A model generated the notes under the pieces. That model saw only the letters and a list, made by a program, of their open reading frames with translations, searched no databases and had not been told where the DNA came from. Both the position numbers and the translations under genes were made by a program. From Ferruginibacter sp. (GTDB lineage: Bacteria > Bacteroidota > Bacteroidia > Chitinophagales > Chitinophagaceae), in the NCBI GenBank assembly GCA_030655145.1, contig JAURWD010000117.1, positions 1 through 34,016 on the forward strand: a stretch of DNA of 34,016 nt. The letters run 5' to 3'. Below, in pieces: positions 16,684 to 25,148 of this stretch; position 1 is the first letter of the stretch; every line of letters starts with the position of its first letter.

Positions 16684-19404
16684 ATGAATCAAGTCATCGA
16701 ATTCTTTACGAAGCTTTTTGATTATGCTGATTGGCCGCCGAGGTGGCACTGTGGCAAATGGAGCGAGTTTCATGGCTGGCTTTACATTATCAGTGACTTA
16801 CTTATCTGGTCTGCCTATTTTACCATTCCCTTGGTTATCATCAAATACATCTCTCGTAAAAGCGATGCGGAATTTGTAAAATTATATTTCCTGTTCGCAG
16901 CATTTATCCTCGCCTGCGGAGCAACCCACTTTTTAGACGCGATCTCATTTTGGTATCCCATGTACCGGTTGAATGCATTAGTGCGACTCGTTACAGGGGC
17001 ACTAAGCTGGATCACCGTTTTTTACATCATCAGATATTTGCCACTGGCCTTTTCGCTGCGCTCGCAGAAGGCGTTGCAGGCAGAGATCGAATACCGCAAG
17101 CTTGCAGAAACGAACCTGAGCAACAGTGAGGAGCAGGTAGAAGCAATATTCAACAATGCACCAGATGCTGTGGTTGTTATTAATAGTAAAGGAAATGTAG
17201 TTCGCTGGAACCCCGCAGCAGAAAAGATGTTTGGATGGACGAAAGAGGAGATCACGGGAAAGGTGTTGAACGAGGTGGTTGTGCCGGAAGAATTGCAGGC
17301 AGGTTTCATCGAAGAGATGAAAAATTTTTTGAAGACCGGCCAAAGCCAGACGCTTAACAATACCATTCTGCAAAAGGTAATTCGTAAAGACAAGACGACG
17401 TTGGTAGTTGAGTTTACGGCAGCCCCGATCGAAGTCGCGGATGATTTTTTGTTTATTGGTTTCGTCAGGGATGCAACCGAAAAACGGAAGGGCGAAGAGG
17501 CCTTACGACTAAGCACGGAAAGGTATCGCCTGTTGACAAGTGAAGTTTATGACTATGCCATCATGATGTTAAGTCCGGAAGGAAACATCAGTAGTTGGAA
17601 CGGTGGGGCACAAAAAATAATGGGGTATGAAGAAGATGAGATCCTTGGAAAAAACTTTTCAATATTCTACACCGCGGAAGCGAACGATCGTAATTTTCCT
17701 ATGGAGGAACTAGGTATAGTCGCCCGGGAGGGCCGCGTTGAAGATGAGGGTTGGAGAGTAAAAAAAGATGGCTCTCTTTTTTGGGCGAACGTTGTGATGA
17801 CGGCCCTGAAAAGCAATGGAAAGATCATCGGCTACTCCAAAATTACCCGGGATATTACTGAAAGGAAAAAAGCCGAAGAAGAGATCAAATTGTTGAACAC
17901 GTCACTCGAACAAAGAGTAGTTGAACGCACAGAAGAACTCCAGATAAGCGAAAAAAAATACCGCAAGCTTTTTGAAAACAGTCCCATGCCGATGTGGGTC
18001 CTCGAACTCCCCGGCCTGCAATTCATTGATGTAAACGAGGCTGCCATTATTCATTATGGTTACTCACGGGAAGAGTTTCTCTCCATGACCGCAGTTGATA
18101 TTCGGCCCGAAGATGAAAGACAACGTTTCCTTCAACTCGATCGTTCAGCGATAACCGGCGTGATGCAATCCGGGGTTTGGAAACACATCAAAAAAGACCG
18201 TAGCATCATTTACGTCCAGGTAAGTTCTCACCAATTAAACATTGACACCAAACTTGCTCGTCTTGTATTGAGCATCGACGTTACCGAACGCAGAAAAGCG
18301 GAACAGCGGCTGGACATTGCCCTGGAAGCAGGGAAGATCGGCATCTGGGAGCTTGACATGTTGAAAGACATTTCGGTCCGCAATACCCGGCACGACCAAA
18401 TCTATGGATATGACCAACCGAAGGAACATTGGGGTATGAAGGACTTCCTGTCTCACATCTATCCAGACGACCTCGCCAATGTTCAAAAGGCTTTTGAAAA
18501 CTCATTAATCGGTGGCAGCCTGTACGTTGAAACCCGCATTCTTACAAAAAACAAAAGTGTACGCTGGATCATCGCAACGGGCAAGATCATGCAGGACAAT
18601 GTCGAAAATCCCTTTAAAATGCTGGGCACGGTTACAGACATTACTGAATTGAAAATTGCAGAAGAACGAATTCGTATACTCAACAACGACCTCGAACAAC
18701 GGGTGCAGTTGCGCACCCGCGAACTCAATTTGGCCAATAAAGAATTAGAATCTTTTTCTTACTCGGTATCCCATGATCTCCGGGCGCCGCTGCGTGCAAT
18801 CCACGGGTACTCGCAACTCCTGAACGAAAATTACAGCGCTGGGCTAGATGATGAAGGCAAGAGAATGTTGGGCAGGGTAATGCACAATACAAAAAAGATG
18901 GGTCAACTGATCGATGACCTATTGGAGTTTTCGCGGCTTGGCAAGGCTGCCGTAAGAAAAGAGGAGATCAACTTTACTGCGGTTGCTGAAGAAGTAGTGC
19001 TTGAGCTGAGCCAGACCTTCAATAACTTTCACCATAAAATTGTGGTACAGGATCTTGGAACGGCACTGGCTGATCGTGTGATCATCCGGCATGTGATGGA
19101 GAACTTACTGTTGAACGCCATAAAGTATTCAGCAAAAAAGGAGTCACCGGAGGTGCTCATAGGGGTTACAGAAACTAAAAGAGGTACAACTTATTTTGTA
19201 AAAGATAATGGAGCCGGCTTTGACATGGCATATTATGACAAGCTCTTCGGTGTGTTTCAGCGGCTTCACCGCCAGGAAGAATTTGAAGGAACCGGCGTAG
19301 GTTTGGCGATCGTACAAAAAATTATCAGCAAACACCGTGGCGAGGTTTGGGCAGAAGCTGCCGTAAACCAGGGAGCCACTTTTTTCTTTACCCTCGGAAA
19401 ATAA
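16684..19404 (+). CDS. Hybrid-sensor histidine kinase with ethylene-receptor-like (EBD) membrane domain and four PAS domains
   Basis: A 906-residue kinase. The N-terminal three-helix membrane domain (about residues 30-125) aligns without gaps to the ethylene-binding domain of plant ETR1. Asp38, Tyr45, Ile48, Pro49, Cys78 and His82 correspond to ETR1 Asp25, Tyr32, Ile35, Pro36, Cys65 and His69, each offset by 13. The motif ILACGATHFLD holds the Cu(I)-ligand Cys and His. Four PAS domains follow (about 148-270, 275-395, 425-540, 543-660) with coiled-coil linkers near 396-422 and 657-690. HisKA carries His697 in YSVSHDLRAPLRAIHG. HATPase_c has the N-box VMENLLLNAIKY (804-815), DNGAGFD (841-847) and GTGVGLAIV. 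The catalytic core resembles bacteriophytochrome-type kinases that use Rcp1-like receivers, and one starts 10 nt downstream. Ethylene binding is inferred from residue conservation; copper sensing without ethylene is possible. Confidence 0.93.
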   Translation: MNQVIEFFTKLFDYADWPPRWHCGKWSEFHGWLYIISDLLIWSAYFTIPLVIIKYISRKSDAEFVKLYFLFAAFILACGATHFLDAISFWYPMYRLNALVRLVTGALSWITVFYIIRYLPLAFSLRSQKALQAEIEYRKLAETNLSNSEEQVEAIFNNAPDAVVVINSKGNVVRWNPAAEKMFGWTKEEITGKVLNEVVVPEELQAGFIEEMKNFLKTGQSQTLNNTILQKVIRKDKTTLVVEFTAAPIEVADDFLFIGFVRDATEKRKGEEALRLSTERYRLLTSEVYDYAIMMLSPEGNISSWNGGAQKIMGYEEDEILGKNFSIFYTAEANDRNFPMEELGIVAREGRVEDEGWRVKKDGSLFWANVVMTALKSNGKIIGYSKITRDITERKKAEEEIKLLNTSLEQRVVERTEELQISEKKYRKLFENSPMPMWVLELPGLQFIDVNEAAIIHYGYSREEFLSMTAVDIRPEDERQRFLQLDRSAITGVMQSGVWKHIKKDRSIIYVQVSSHQLNIDTKLARLVLSIDVTERRKAEQRLDIALEAGKIGIWELDMLKDISVRNTRHDQIYGYDQPKEHWGMKDFLSHIYPDDLANVQKAFENSLIGGSLYVETRILTKNKSVRWIIATGKIMQDNVENPFKMLGTVTDITELKIAEERIRILNNDLEQRVQLRTRELNLANKELESFSYSVSHDLRAPLRAIHGYSQLLNENYSAGLDDEGKRMLGRVMHNTKKMGQLIDDLLEFSRLGKAAVRKEEINFTAVAEEVVLELSQTFNNFHHKIVVQDLGTALADRVIIRHVMENLLLNAIKYSAKKESPEVLIGVTETKRGTTYFVKDNGAGFDMAYYDKLFGVFQRLHRQEEFEGTGVGLAIVQKIISKHRGEVWAEAAVNQGATFFFTLGK

Positions 19405-19414
19405 AAGAACAGCA

Positions 19415-19855
19415 ATGAATAAACACGCGGTGGAAATACTACTTGTGGAAGACGACGACGATGATGCCTCCCTGACCATCATGGCGCTGAAGCGAAAGAA
19501 TCTCGTTAATAACCTGATCCGTTTGAAGGATGGAGTACAAGCCATCGATTTCGTTTTTTCGAAGGGTGAATTTTCGGACCGACCACTCGACGCTTTTCCA
19601 AAAGTGATCCTCCTGGATCTGAAAATGCCCAAAATGAGTGGCATCGATGTGCTGCGGAAGATAAAGTCGGACGGCCGAACCAAACAAATACAGGTCGTAG
19701 TACTCACTTCTTCGAAAGAAAATCCGGACCTTGCGATTTGTTATGAACTTGGCGCAAACAGTTATATTGTTAAGCCGGTTGTGTTTGAAGATTTTTTAAA
19801 TGCCGTCGCCGAGCTCGGGTTCTACTGGCTAATGCTCAATGAACCGAAGCTTTGA
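19415..19855 (+). CDS. Single-domain response regulator (Rcp1-like)
   Basis: A 146-residue receiver: the acidic pocket lies in VEDDDDD (11-17), the phospho-acceptor is Asp68 in VILLDLKMPKMSG, Thr98 is in VVVLTSS, and Lys120 is in YIVKPV. It has no output domain. Its length and the C-terminal VAELGFYWLMLNEP helix fit the Rcp1 group that partners phytochrome-like kinases. It starts 10 nt after the EBD-PAS kinase and ends 16 nt before the next gene, so it is almost certainly co-transcribed and the first phosphate acceptor of that kinase. Confidence 0.94.
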   Translation: MNKHAVEILLVEDDDDDASLTIMALKRKNLVNNLIRLKDGVQAIDFVFSKGEFSDRPLDAFPKVILLDLKMPKMSGIDVLRKIKSDGRTKQIQVVVLTSSKENPDLAICYELGANSYIVKPVVFEDFLNAVAELGFYWLMLNEPKL

Positions 19856-19871
19856 AACCAAAGAAAAATGA

Positions 19872-20906
19872 ATGACTAATCAAATAAAAATATTGCACCT
19901 GGAGGATGAGGAAACAGATGCAGACCTGGTAAGGCTGACGTTAAACCGGGCCAACCTGTCTGCAGAAATCATGGTGGTTGACAACAAGCAGACTTATATG
20001 GACGCGTTGCACGACTTCACCCCCGACGTAATTTTATCTGATCACTCGCTTCCCTCTTTCAATTCAGAAGAAGCCCTAAATCTTTTCCTGCAAACCGGTC
20101 GGCCCATTCCCTTTATCCTGGTAACTGCAAACATCTCTGAAGAATACGCCGTATCGATATTAAAGGCCGGCGCCCATGATTACATTTTAAAAGATAGCCT
20201 TCAACAATTACCCTCTGCAATTATCGGGTCACTCAAAAAAATTGAATCTGCTCTTAACCTGGAGAAAGAAAAAGAGTTGAAGGTGAAAGAAAAAACCGGT
20301 GCGGTAATTACCGCCCAGGAAAAAGAAAGAAGTAAGATGGGCAATGAGTTGCTGGAGAACATTAACCAGATACTGGCCGCTTCAAACTTATACATCGACT
20401 GCGCCATTTCCGATGAAGCAAAAAGGATGGATTTTATGCTTAGCAGCAAAAAGTACATTTTAATGGCGATCGATGAGATCAAGAAGATCTCACAAGTGAT
20501 CATGCCCCCAACTATGGGCGTCATCGGCCTGTTGGATTCACTTAATAACTTGATTGACCACCATCATCCAAAGCGGCAGATGAATTTCATCACTGAGTGG
20601 AATGGCTTCAATGAGTACACCACTAACGACAACCTGAAATTAAGCATCTATAGAATTGTGCAGGAACAGCTAAACAACATTCTGCTTCATTCCAACGCGG
20701 AAAATGCCTGGTTCTCCCTGAAGCAAACGGACGAGTTTATCGAACTCTTGATTAAAGATGACGGAGTGGGATTTAATCTTTCGGAAGATGTAAACGGTGT
20801 AGGATTGCAGAATATCAACACAAGAGCGGAAATGCATGATGGGGTGATGCATTTAGAATCAGCGCCCGGAAAAGGTTGCACATTAAGCGTACAGTTTCCG
20901 CTATAA
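19872..20906 (+). CDS. Receiver-HATPase hybrid with a missing phospho-acceptor His (NarL-type kinase-like)
   Basis: A 344-residue protein. Residues 5-122 form a receiver with Asp57 in DVILSDHSLPSF and Lys107 in YILKDS. After a charged linker comes a HisKA_3-like helix. The usual phosphorylation motif ELHD is replaced by ELLE (Glu159-Leu160-Leu161-Glu162 in MGNELLENINQIL), so the acceptor His is Leu161. The HATPase_c domain keeps EQLNNILLHS (265-274), DDGVGF (296-301), GVGLQNI (309-315) and GKGC. The start at 19872 is 16 nt after the preceding receiver gene. The protein may be a receiver-controlled pseudo-kinase, a phosphatase, or an ATP-dependent regulator of partners; autophosphorylation at the normal site should not occur. 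The rest of the domain is well kept, which argues against decay. Confidence 0.87.
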   Translation: MTNQIKILHLEDEETDADLVRLTLNRANLSAEIMVVDNKQTYMDALHDFTPDVILSDHSLPSFNSEEALNLFLQTGRPIPFILVTANISEEYAVSILKAGAHDYILKDSLQQLPSAIIGSLKKIESALNLEKEKELKVKEKTGAVITAQEKERSKMGNELLENINQILAASNLYIDCAISDEAKRMDFMLSSKKYILMAIDEIKKISQVIMPPTMGVIGLLDSLNNLIDHHHPKRQMNFITEWNGFNEYTTNDNLKLSIYRIVQEQLNNILLHSNAENAWFSLKQTDEFIELLIKDDGVGFNLSEDVNGVGLQNINTRAEMHDGVMHLESAPGKGCTLSVQFPL

Positions 20907-20992
20907 TGATATACCTTAGTTTTACAAGAGAAGAATTGTCAAACTGAACGTTCTTTACCTCGTGATTTTTAATACCTATGTAATTAAACTAA

Positions 20993-22405
20993 ATGGACCA
21001 GCAACTGAAAATTTTATTATTGGAGGATTCCGAAGACGATGCTGATCTTATTCAGCTCGAACTAAGAAATGGAGGGATCAACTTTACATCGCTGGTAGTG
21101 GACACTAAAAAAGATTTTCTCAGCGGTATCCTCTATTTCAAACCCGACATCGTTATTTCCGATCACTCCATGCCCCAGTTCAATTCTGCGGAGGCACTGA
21201 GGATTTACAAATCATATCTCAAAGAACAAAATCTGTCAGCGCCGTTTATCCTGGTGGCTGGAACTATCTCCGAAGATTTTGCAGTACAGTGTATCAAGGA
21301 TGGTGCAGACGATTATATTCTAAAAGATCGATTGCAGCGGCTACCCAGTGCGGTTGAAAATGCGCTGGAAAAATGCACCATTGAAAATGAAAACCAGCGG
21401 GCCGCAGAAGAAAAATTATTACTGCTGGAACGCTACGAATATGTAACCAAGGCAACCTCGGATGCTATCTGGGATTGGGACCTCAATAACAATTCGATTT
21501 ATTGTGGCGAGGGTTTCGAAAAGATCTTTGGCCATGCCCGCGATCCACTTACTAATAATTACAACCTTAATACTGCCTACATCTGCGCAAGCGATATCGA
21601 AAGAGTGATGTCTGGTATGGACCGTGCAATTGAAAGCCATGAGCCAAATTGGTCGGATGAGTACAAGTACATGAAGGCAAATGGTGACTATGCCTTTGTA
21701 CAGGATAAAGCCATTATCATTCGCGATCAGCAGGGTAAGGCCATCCGGATGATCGGTGCGATGCAGGACATTACCCAAAAGAAAAAAGAAGATGTTCGCC
21801 TGAAGTTGCTGGAATCTGTTATCACCAACACCACGGACGCAGTGCTCATTGCTGAGTTAACCCAGGAAACAGCTTCCGGGCTAAAGATCGTTTACGCCAA
21901 CGAAGCCTTCACCCGCATGACGGGTTACACCCAGGAGGAATTACTGGACAGGTCGCCCGATATTTTGCACGGTGAAAAAACCAGCCAGGATGAAATTGAC
22001 ACTTTGAATAAAGCGCTCGAGGCAAAGGAATCCTGCCAGGTTGAAATGATTAGCTATAAAAAAACAGGCGAAGAATTCTGGCTCAACTTTTCGGTGTCAC
22101 CGGTGCTGGATGACCTTGGCGAAATTACGCATTGGGTATACATTCAACGGGACGTTACCGAACAACGAAATCATACCAAGGCAATAGAAGATCAGAATAC
22201 GCAGTTGAAAGAAATTGCCTGGATGCAGTCACATGTGGTGCGGGCTCCCTTGGCCCGGATGATGGGTTTTATCAACCTCATTGAAACGGGCACAGGGCAA
22301 CATTCAGAAAAGGAATTGTTACATTACGTATTGGACGCTGGCAATGAACTTGACAATATCATTCGCGACATCGTAAAAAAGTCTGAGAAGATCAACAGCA
22401 AATAA
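20993..22405 (+). CDS. Receiver-PAS-PAS-DHp protein lacking an ATPase domain
   Basis: A 470-residue protein. A receiver (residues 5-125) has Asp57 in DIVISDHSMPQF and Lys111 in YILKDR. PAS 1 is about 148-265 (DAIWDWDLNNNSIYCGEGFEKIFG) and PAS 2 about 275-392 (TDAVLIAELT, then WVYIQRDVTEQ). A histidine-kinase dimerisation helix pair occupies about 400-465 with His414 in MQSHVVRAPLARMMG. The protein then stops, with no HATPase_c domain, and the next gene begins 2 nt later, leaving no room for a lost 3' part. It could accept phosphate on His414 from another kinase or the receiver, working as a phosphotransfer hub. PAS 2 resembles a LOV domain in outline (LHGEKTS) but lacks the flavin-adduct Cys. 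An 86-bp gap separates it from the preceding gene. Confidence 0.88.
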   Translation: MDQQLKILLLEDSEDDADLIQLELRNGGINFTSLVVDTKKDFLSGILYFKPDIVISDHSMPQFNSAEALRIYKSYLKEQNLSAPFILVAGTISEDFAVQCIKDGADDYILKDRLQRLPSAVENALEKCTIENENQRAAEEKLLLLERYEYVTKATSDAIWDWDLNNNSIYCGEGFEKIFGHARDPLTNNYNLNTAYICASDIERVMSGMDRAIESHEPNWSDEYKYMKANGDYAFVQDKAIIIRDQQGKAIRMIGAMQDITQKKKEDVRLKLLESVITNTTDAVLIAELTQETASGLKIVYANEAFTRMTGYTQEELLDRSPDILHGEKTSQDEIDTLNKALEAKESCQVEMISYKKTGEEFWLNFSVSPVLDDLGEITHWVYIQRDVTEQRNHTKAIEDQNTQLKEIAWMQSHVVRAPLARMMGFINLIETGTGQHSEKELLHYVLDAGNELDNIIRDIVKKSEKINSK

Positions 22406-22407
22406 AT

Positions 22408-22827
22408 ATGAGTGTAAGAACCCTGATAGTTGATGATGACAAAGCAGTACGTTTCTTCCATCGCATAACCGTAACCGAAAGTGCTTTATCCCCTGAGCCA
22501 CTTAGCTTTTGTGACGGACAGGAAGCGATGGACTACATGGACAAGAATTTCAAGGAAGGCGAAAACTACCTTGTGTTACTGGACATCAATATGCCAGTGA
22601 TGAATGGTTGGGAAATGCTAAAGGCCATCAGTGAAAAGCCCTACTCAGCCCATGTATTTTTCGCGATGGTGACTTCTTCGGTGGACAAAGCCGACCGGGA
22701 TAAAGCCAAGGCTTTTACACAGGTGATTGATTTTGTAGAAAAGCCTATTTCAGCAGAAGAATGCAAAAGACTGAAAGAATCGCCTCCAATAGCGGGGCTC
22801 ATCAACCTGGATGAAGATTCCCAATAA
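22408..22827 (+). CDS. Single-domain response regulator
   Basis: A 139-residue receiver with acidic pocket residues in VDDDKAVRF (8-16), phospho-acceptor Asp59 in VLLDINMPVMNG, the switch Thr in MVTSSV (Thr89), and Lys112 in FVEKPI. No output domain is present. The start codon is 2 nt after the stop of the receiver-PAS-PAS-DHp gene, implying coupled translation and a likely phosphotransfer between His414 of that protein and this Asp59. It closes the plus-strand signalling run; the convergent acylase gene ends 21 nt further on. Confidence 0.93.
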   Translation: MSVRTLIVDDDKAVRFFHRITVTESALSPEPLSFCDGQEAMDYMDKNFKEGENYLVLLDINMPVMNGWEMLKAISEKPYSAHVFFAMVTSSVDKADRDKAKAFTQVIDFVEKPISAEECKRLKESPPIAGLINLDEDSQ

Positions 22828-22848
22828 TCTTAATTGAAACGCTTGAAT

Positions 22849-25047
22849 TCAATCGCCGGGATGGTATGATCTTTCCTTATTCTTCAAAACATCTTCTTTA
22901 TAAAAGAAAATATCTTTAAACTTTCCCTGCACATATAGTTCTGCCTGGTCAGCAAAATGTTTGTGATCACGCACAAATGATTGCCCGCCGGGAATGATCG
23001 ATCTTGCTTTCAGTTTTTTTCCGAATTCCACGACTGCTACAAAACTATTACCCGCTACGCCGTAAGCCTTCCTCGTATTTGTCCAATCTGTTTCATACGA
23101 AGGCAAGGAGCCAAACAACGCCGACCCGAATCCTACCGCTAAACTTTTTTGCCTGTCATCAAATTGATGACTTACACCACCGGAGATCTTTTGGTACCGG
23201 TTAACCTCTCCCCAGGGTATCCGCCAGTTAGCGAATAATTTTTCAAGAATGCCTAACACCTGGCTAAGCATTTCGAGTCTGCGCCTAGGCGGTGTTGAAC
23301 GGACAAGCTCGCTGAACAATGCTAGCTGGTTACTGGATTTTTCTGATGCCACCATGTTTGTTTCGGCATCGGATAACAACACATACCCCCACAGCACTGC
23401 CAGTGTTGTAGCAACTGAAGTAACGGAAGAATGCCTGTCCCAGCTTACCAGTTCTTTCATGGGTTCCGCCAGCTTCACCCGAAAAGGATCACCCTGCGGC
23501 AGCGATTTGAAGTCAGATAACAAGGGTGGTAACAAGCTGTCGAAGGCCGGCAGGAAATGACTCATACCCAATGACACCAGGTTGTCAACACTCCATTTTT
23601 GTTCCTTGCTAAACGCCTGGATAGCTTGCAGCGATCTGAAATTTTCACCTTCCGGTGCCATATAAGGCGGCAGCGAATCAACAGGAAATGAAGGAAATCC
23701 CGCAGCGGTAAAAGGAGTAGAGTTGCAATTCTGCAGCCAGCCGCCAGCCGGGTTTAGCAAGTGGAATGTTTCCTTTAATTCGTGCGGACCTTGCCATTCG
23801 GTGGCCGAAGTATCTCCCCTTACCGGCCGCGACCAGTCATAACTCTTAGCCCTGCGCGGAATAAAATTGCCGTGCCAATAAGCGATGTTTCCTTTATCAT
23901 CCGCATATAAAGTGTTCGTTGAATGATTCGCCCTGATCTCCATTGATCGCTGGAAAGTCGCGAGGTCAGTCGCCTTGGTCCGTTGCCAGGATTGACTCAA
24001 TCCGTTGATCGTTCGGTTCTGTTGTTTCAGCGCTAACCATTTAGACCCGCGGCTTCCCACCACCGGACCATGATGTGTGTAATAGGTAGTGAAGGTGCGT
24101 TCCTGCATACCTTCCTTTTTAAATTTTAACCGGATAGGTTTCTGACTTACCGGTTTTAGTTGACCATCATATGTATAAAAAAGCTGACCGGATTCTCTTA
24201 CAATACTTTCTTCATAAAGATCTGCCGCGTCGGCCATGGAGGAGGTATGCATCCATCCACAATGCTGATTGAATCCCTGGAACACAAAAAATTGTCCCCA
24301 GGTGATGGCCCCGTATGCGTTCAATCCTTCCTCGCTCACCATATGTCCTTCCATTCGAAAATCAAAGGTCACATGTGGGTTGATGTATAGCATCGAATTC
24401 CCTGACAAGGTTTTTTGCGGACCAAGCGCAAATCCATTCGAGCCACGTTGTTCCGTTTCCGTTAGTATAGATTTTTGAATGTTTTGGGCGGCATCCCTGA
24501 GATTGTCACCGTACAAACTGCGCATATCCTCCCGGGTTAAACCGCCATCCAGGTTATTAAGGTAGGCTCCGTCTGTCATCATTAGTGCATACCAGGGTTC
24601 AAAATGTTGCAACAACTGCGGCCGCGTTTCCGGATGACGATGGAGGTAATAGTTTATCCCCGCGGCAAAGGCATTTAGCAAGGTTTTTAACCAGGGTGGG
24701 CTTGTTTTATAATCAGCTATTGCGGCTGTTGTATCATACAAAAGTTTCATTTGCAGGTCATCGTAAAGCCGCGTTGAGCCTTCGATTTCTGCCATGCGGC
24801 CGAGCTTCCTGATGTAATTTCTTTCAACTCGTTCGAAGCTTTCTTCGCACTGAACATACATCAACCCAAACACCGCGTCCGCATCAGTTTTTCCATACAC
24901 ATGTGGTATCCCCCATTGATCGCGAATGATCTCCACCCTTGCTGCCTGTTCTTTGTAGGATTGTATCAATGGATCTTGGCTGGCAATCGTACATCCAACA
25001 AACAGCAACAGTACTAAGGGGACGAATTTTTTAAGGCATGGCATCAT
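22849..25047 (-). CDS. Penicillin acylase family N-terminal-nucleophile hydrolase, lipoprotein
   Basis: A 732-residue protein of the penicillin amidase/AHL-acylase family. The N-terminus is a lipoprotein signal with FVGC (Cys19). The early motif VEIIRDQWGIPHVYG (38-52) is typical of the alpha subunit. Self-processing should occur before Ser203 in QRGSNGFALGPQKT, making Ser203 the N-terminal nucleophile of the beta subunit. Other family marks are SMLYINPHVTFDF with His225, the FVFQGFNQHCGWMHTSS segment, and IIPGGQS near the C-terminus. The family hydrolyses amides such as beta-lactam side chains, acyl-homoserine lactones and aculeacin-type acyl peptides; the sequence does not decide between them. 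It is monocistronic on the minus strand and convergent with the signalling cluster. The expected location is the periplasmic or outer face of an envelope membrane. Confidence 0.9.
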   Translation of the reverse strand: MMPCLKKFVPLVLLLFVGCTIASQDPLIQSYKEQAARVEIIRDQWGIPHVYGKTDADAVFGLMYVQCEESFERVERNYIRKLGRMAEIEGSTRLYDDLQMKLLYDTTAAIADYKTSPPWLKTLLNAFAAGINYYLHRHPETRPQLLQHFEPWYALMMTDGAYLNNLDGGLTREDMRSLYGDNLRDAAQNIQKSILTETEQRGSNGFALGPQKTLSGNSMLYINPHVTFDFRMEGHMVSEEGLNAYGAITWGQFFVFQGFNQHCGWMHTSSMADAADLYEESIVRESGQLFYTYDGQLKPVSQKPIRLKFKKEGMQERTFTTYYTHHGPVVGSRGSKWLALKQQNRTINGLSQSWQRTKATDLATFQRSMEIRANHSTNTLYADDKGNIAYWHGNFIPRRAKSYDWSRPVRGDTSATEWQGPHELKETFHLLNPAGGWLQNCNSTPFTAAGFPSFPVDSLPPYMAPEGENFRSLQAIQAFSKEQKWSVDNLVSLGMSHFLPAFDSLLPPLLSDFKSLPQGDPFRVKLAEPMKELVSWDRHSSVTSVATTLAVLWGYVLLSDAETNMVASEKSSNQLALFSELVRSTPPRRRLEMLSQVLGILEKLFANWRIPWGEVNRYQKISGGVSHQFDDRQKSLAVGFGSALFGSLPSYETDWTNTRKAYGVAGNSFVAVVEFGKKLKARSIIPGGQSFVRDHKHFADQAELYVQGKFKDIFFYKEDVLKNKERSYHPGD

Positions 25048-25075
25048 GTCGTAACAAGATTGATAGCGGGCAATC

Positions 25076-25114
25076 CAAAATACTCTTTAAGATATGAGAA
25101 CTTTTTGTATTTTG
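25076..25114. promoter_or_regulatory. Possible divergent promoters between acylase and DUF418 genes
   Basis: Two TATTTTG motifs, close to the Bacteroidota -7 element, face outward: plus strand 25108-25114, with TTTA 18 nt upstream (25086-25089), and minus strand 25082-25076. They lie in the 101-bp gap between the divergent acylase (start 25047) and DUF418 (start 25149) genes. Each lacks one base of the TAnnTTTG consensus, and the minus copy has no good -33 partner, so this is weak. Confidence 0.3.
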
Positions 25115-25148
25115 AAGAACCTATTACCATCCACCTAAAAGCCTTCAC

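Noticed and set aside
21820..22170. LOV blue-light sensor domain in the second PAS of the receiver-PAS-PAS-DHp protein
   Set aside because: The outline (LHGEKTS) is similar, but the flavin-binding Cys motif is absent.
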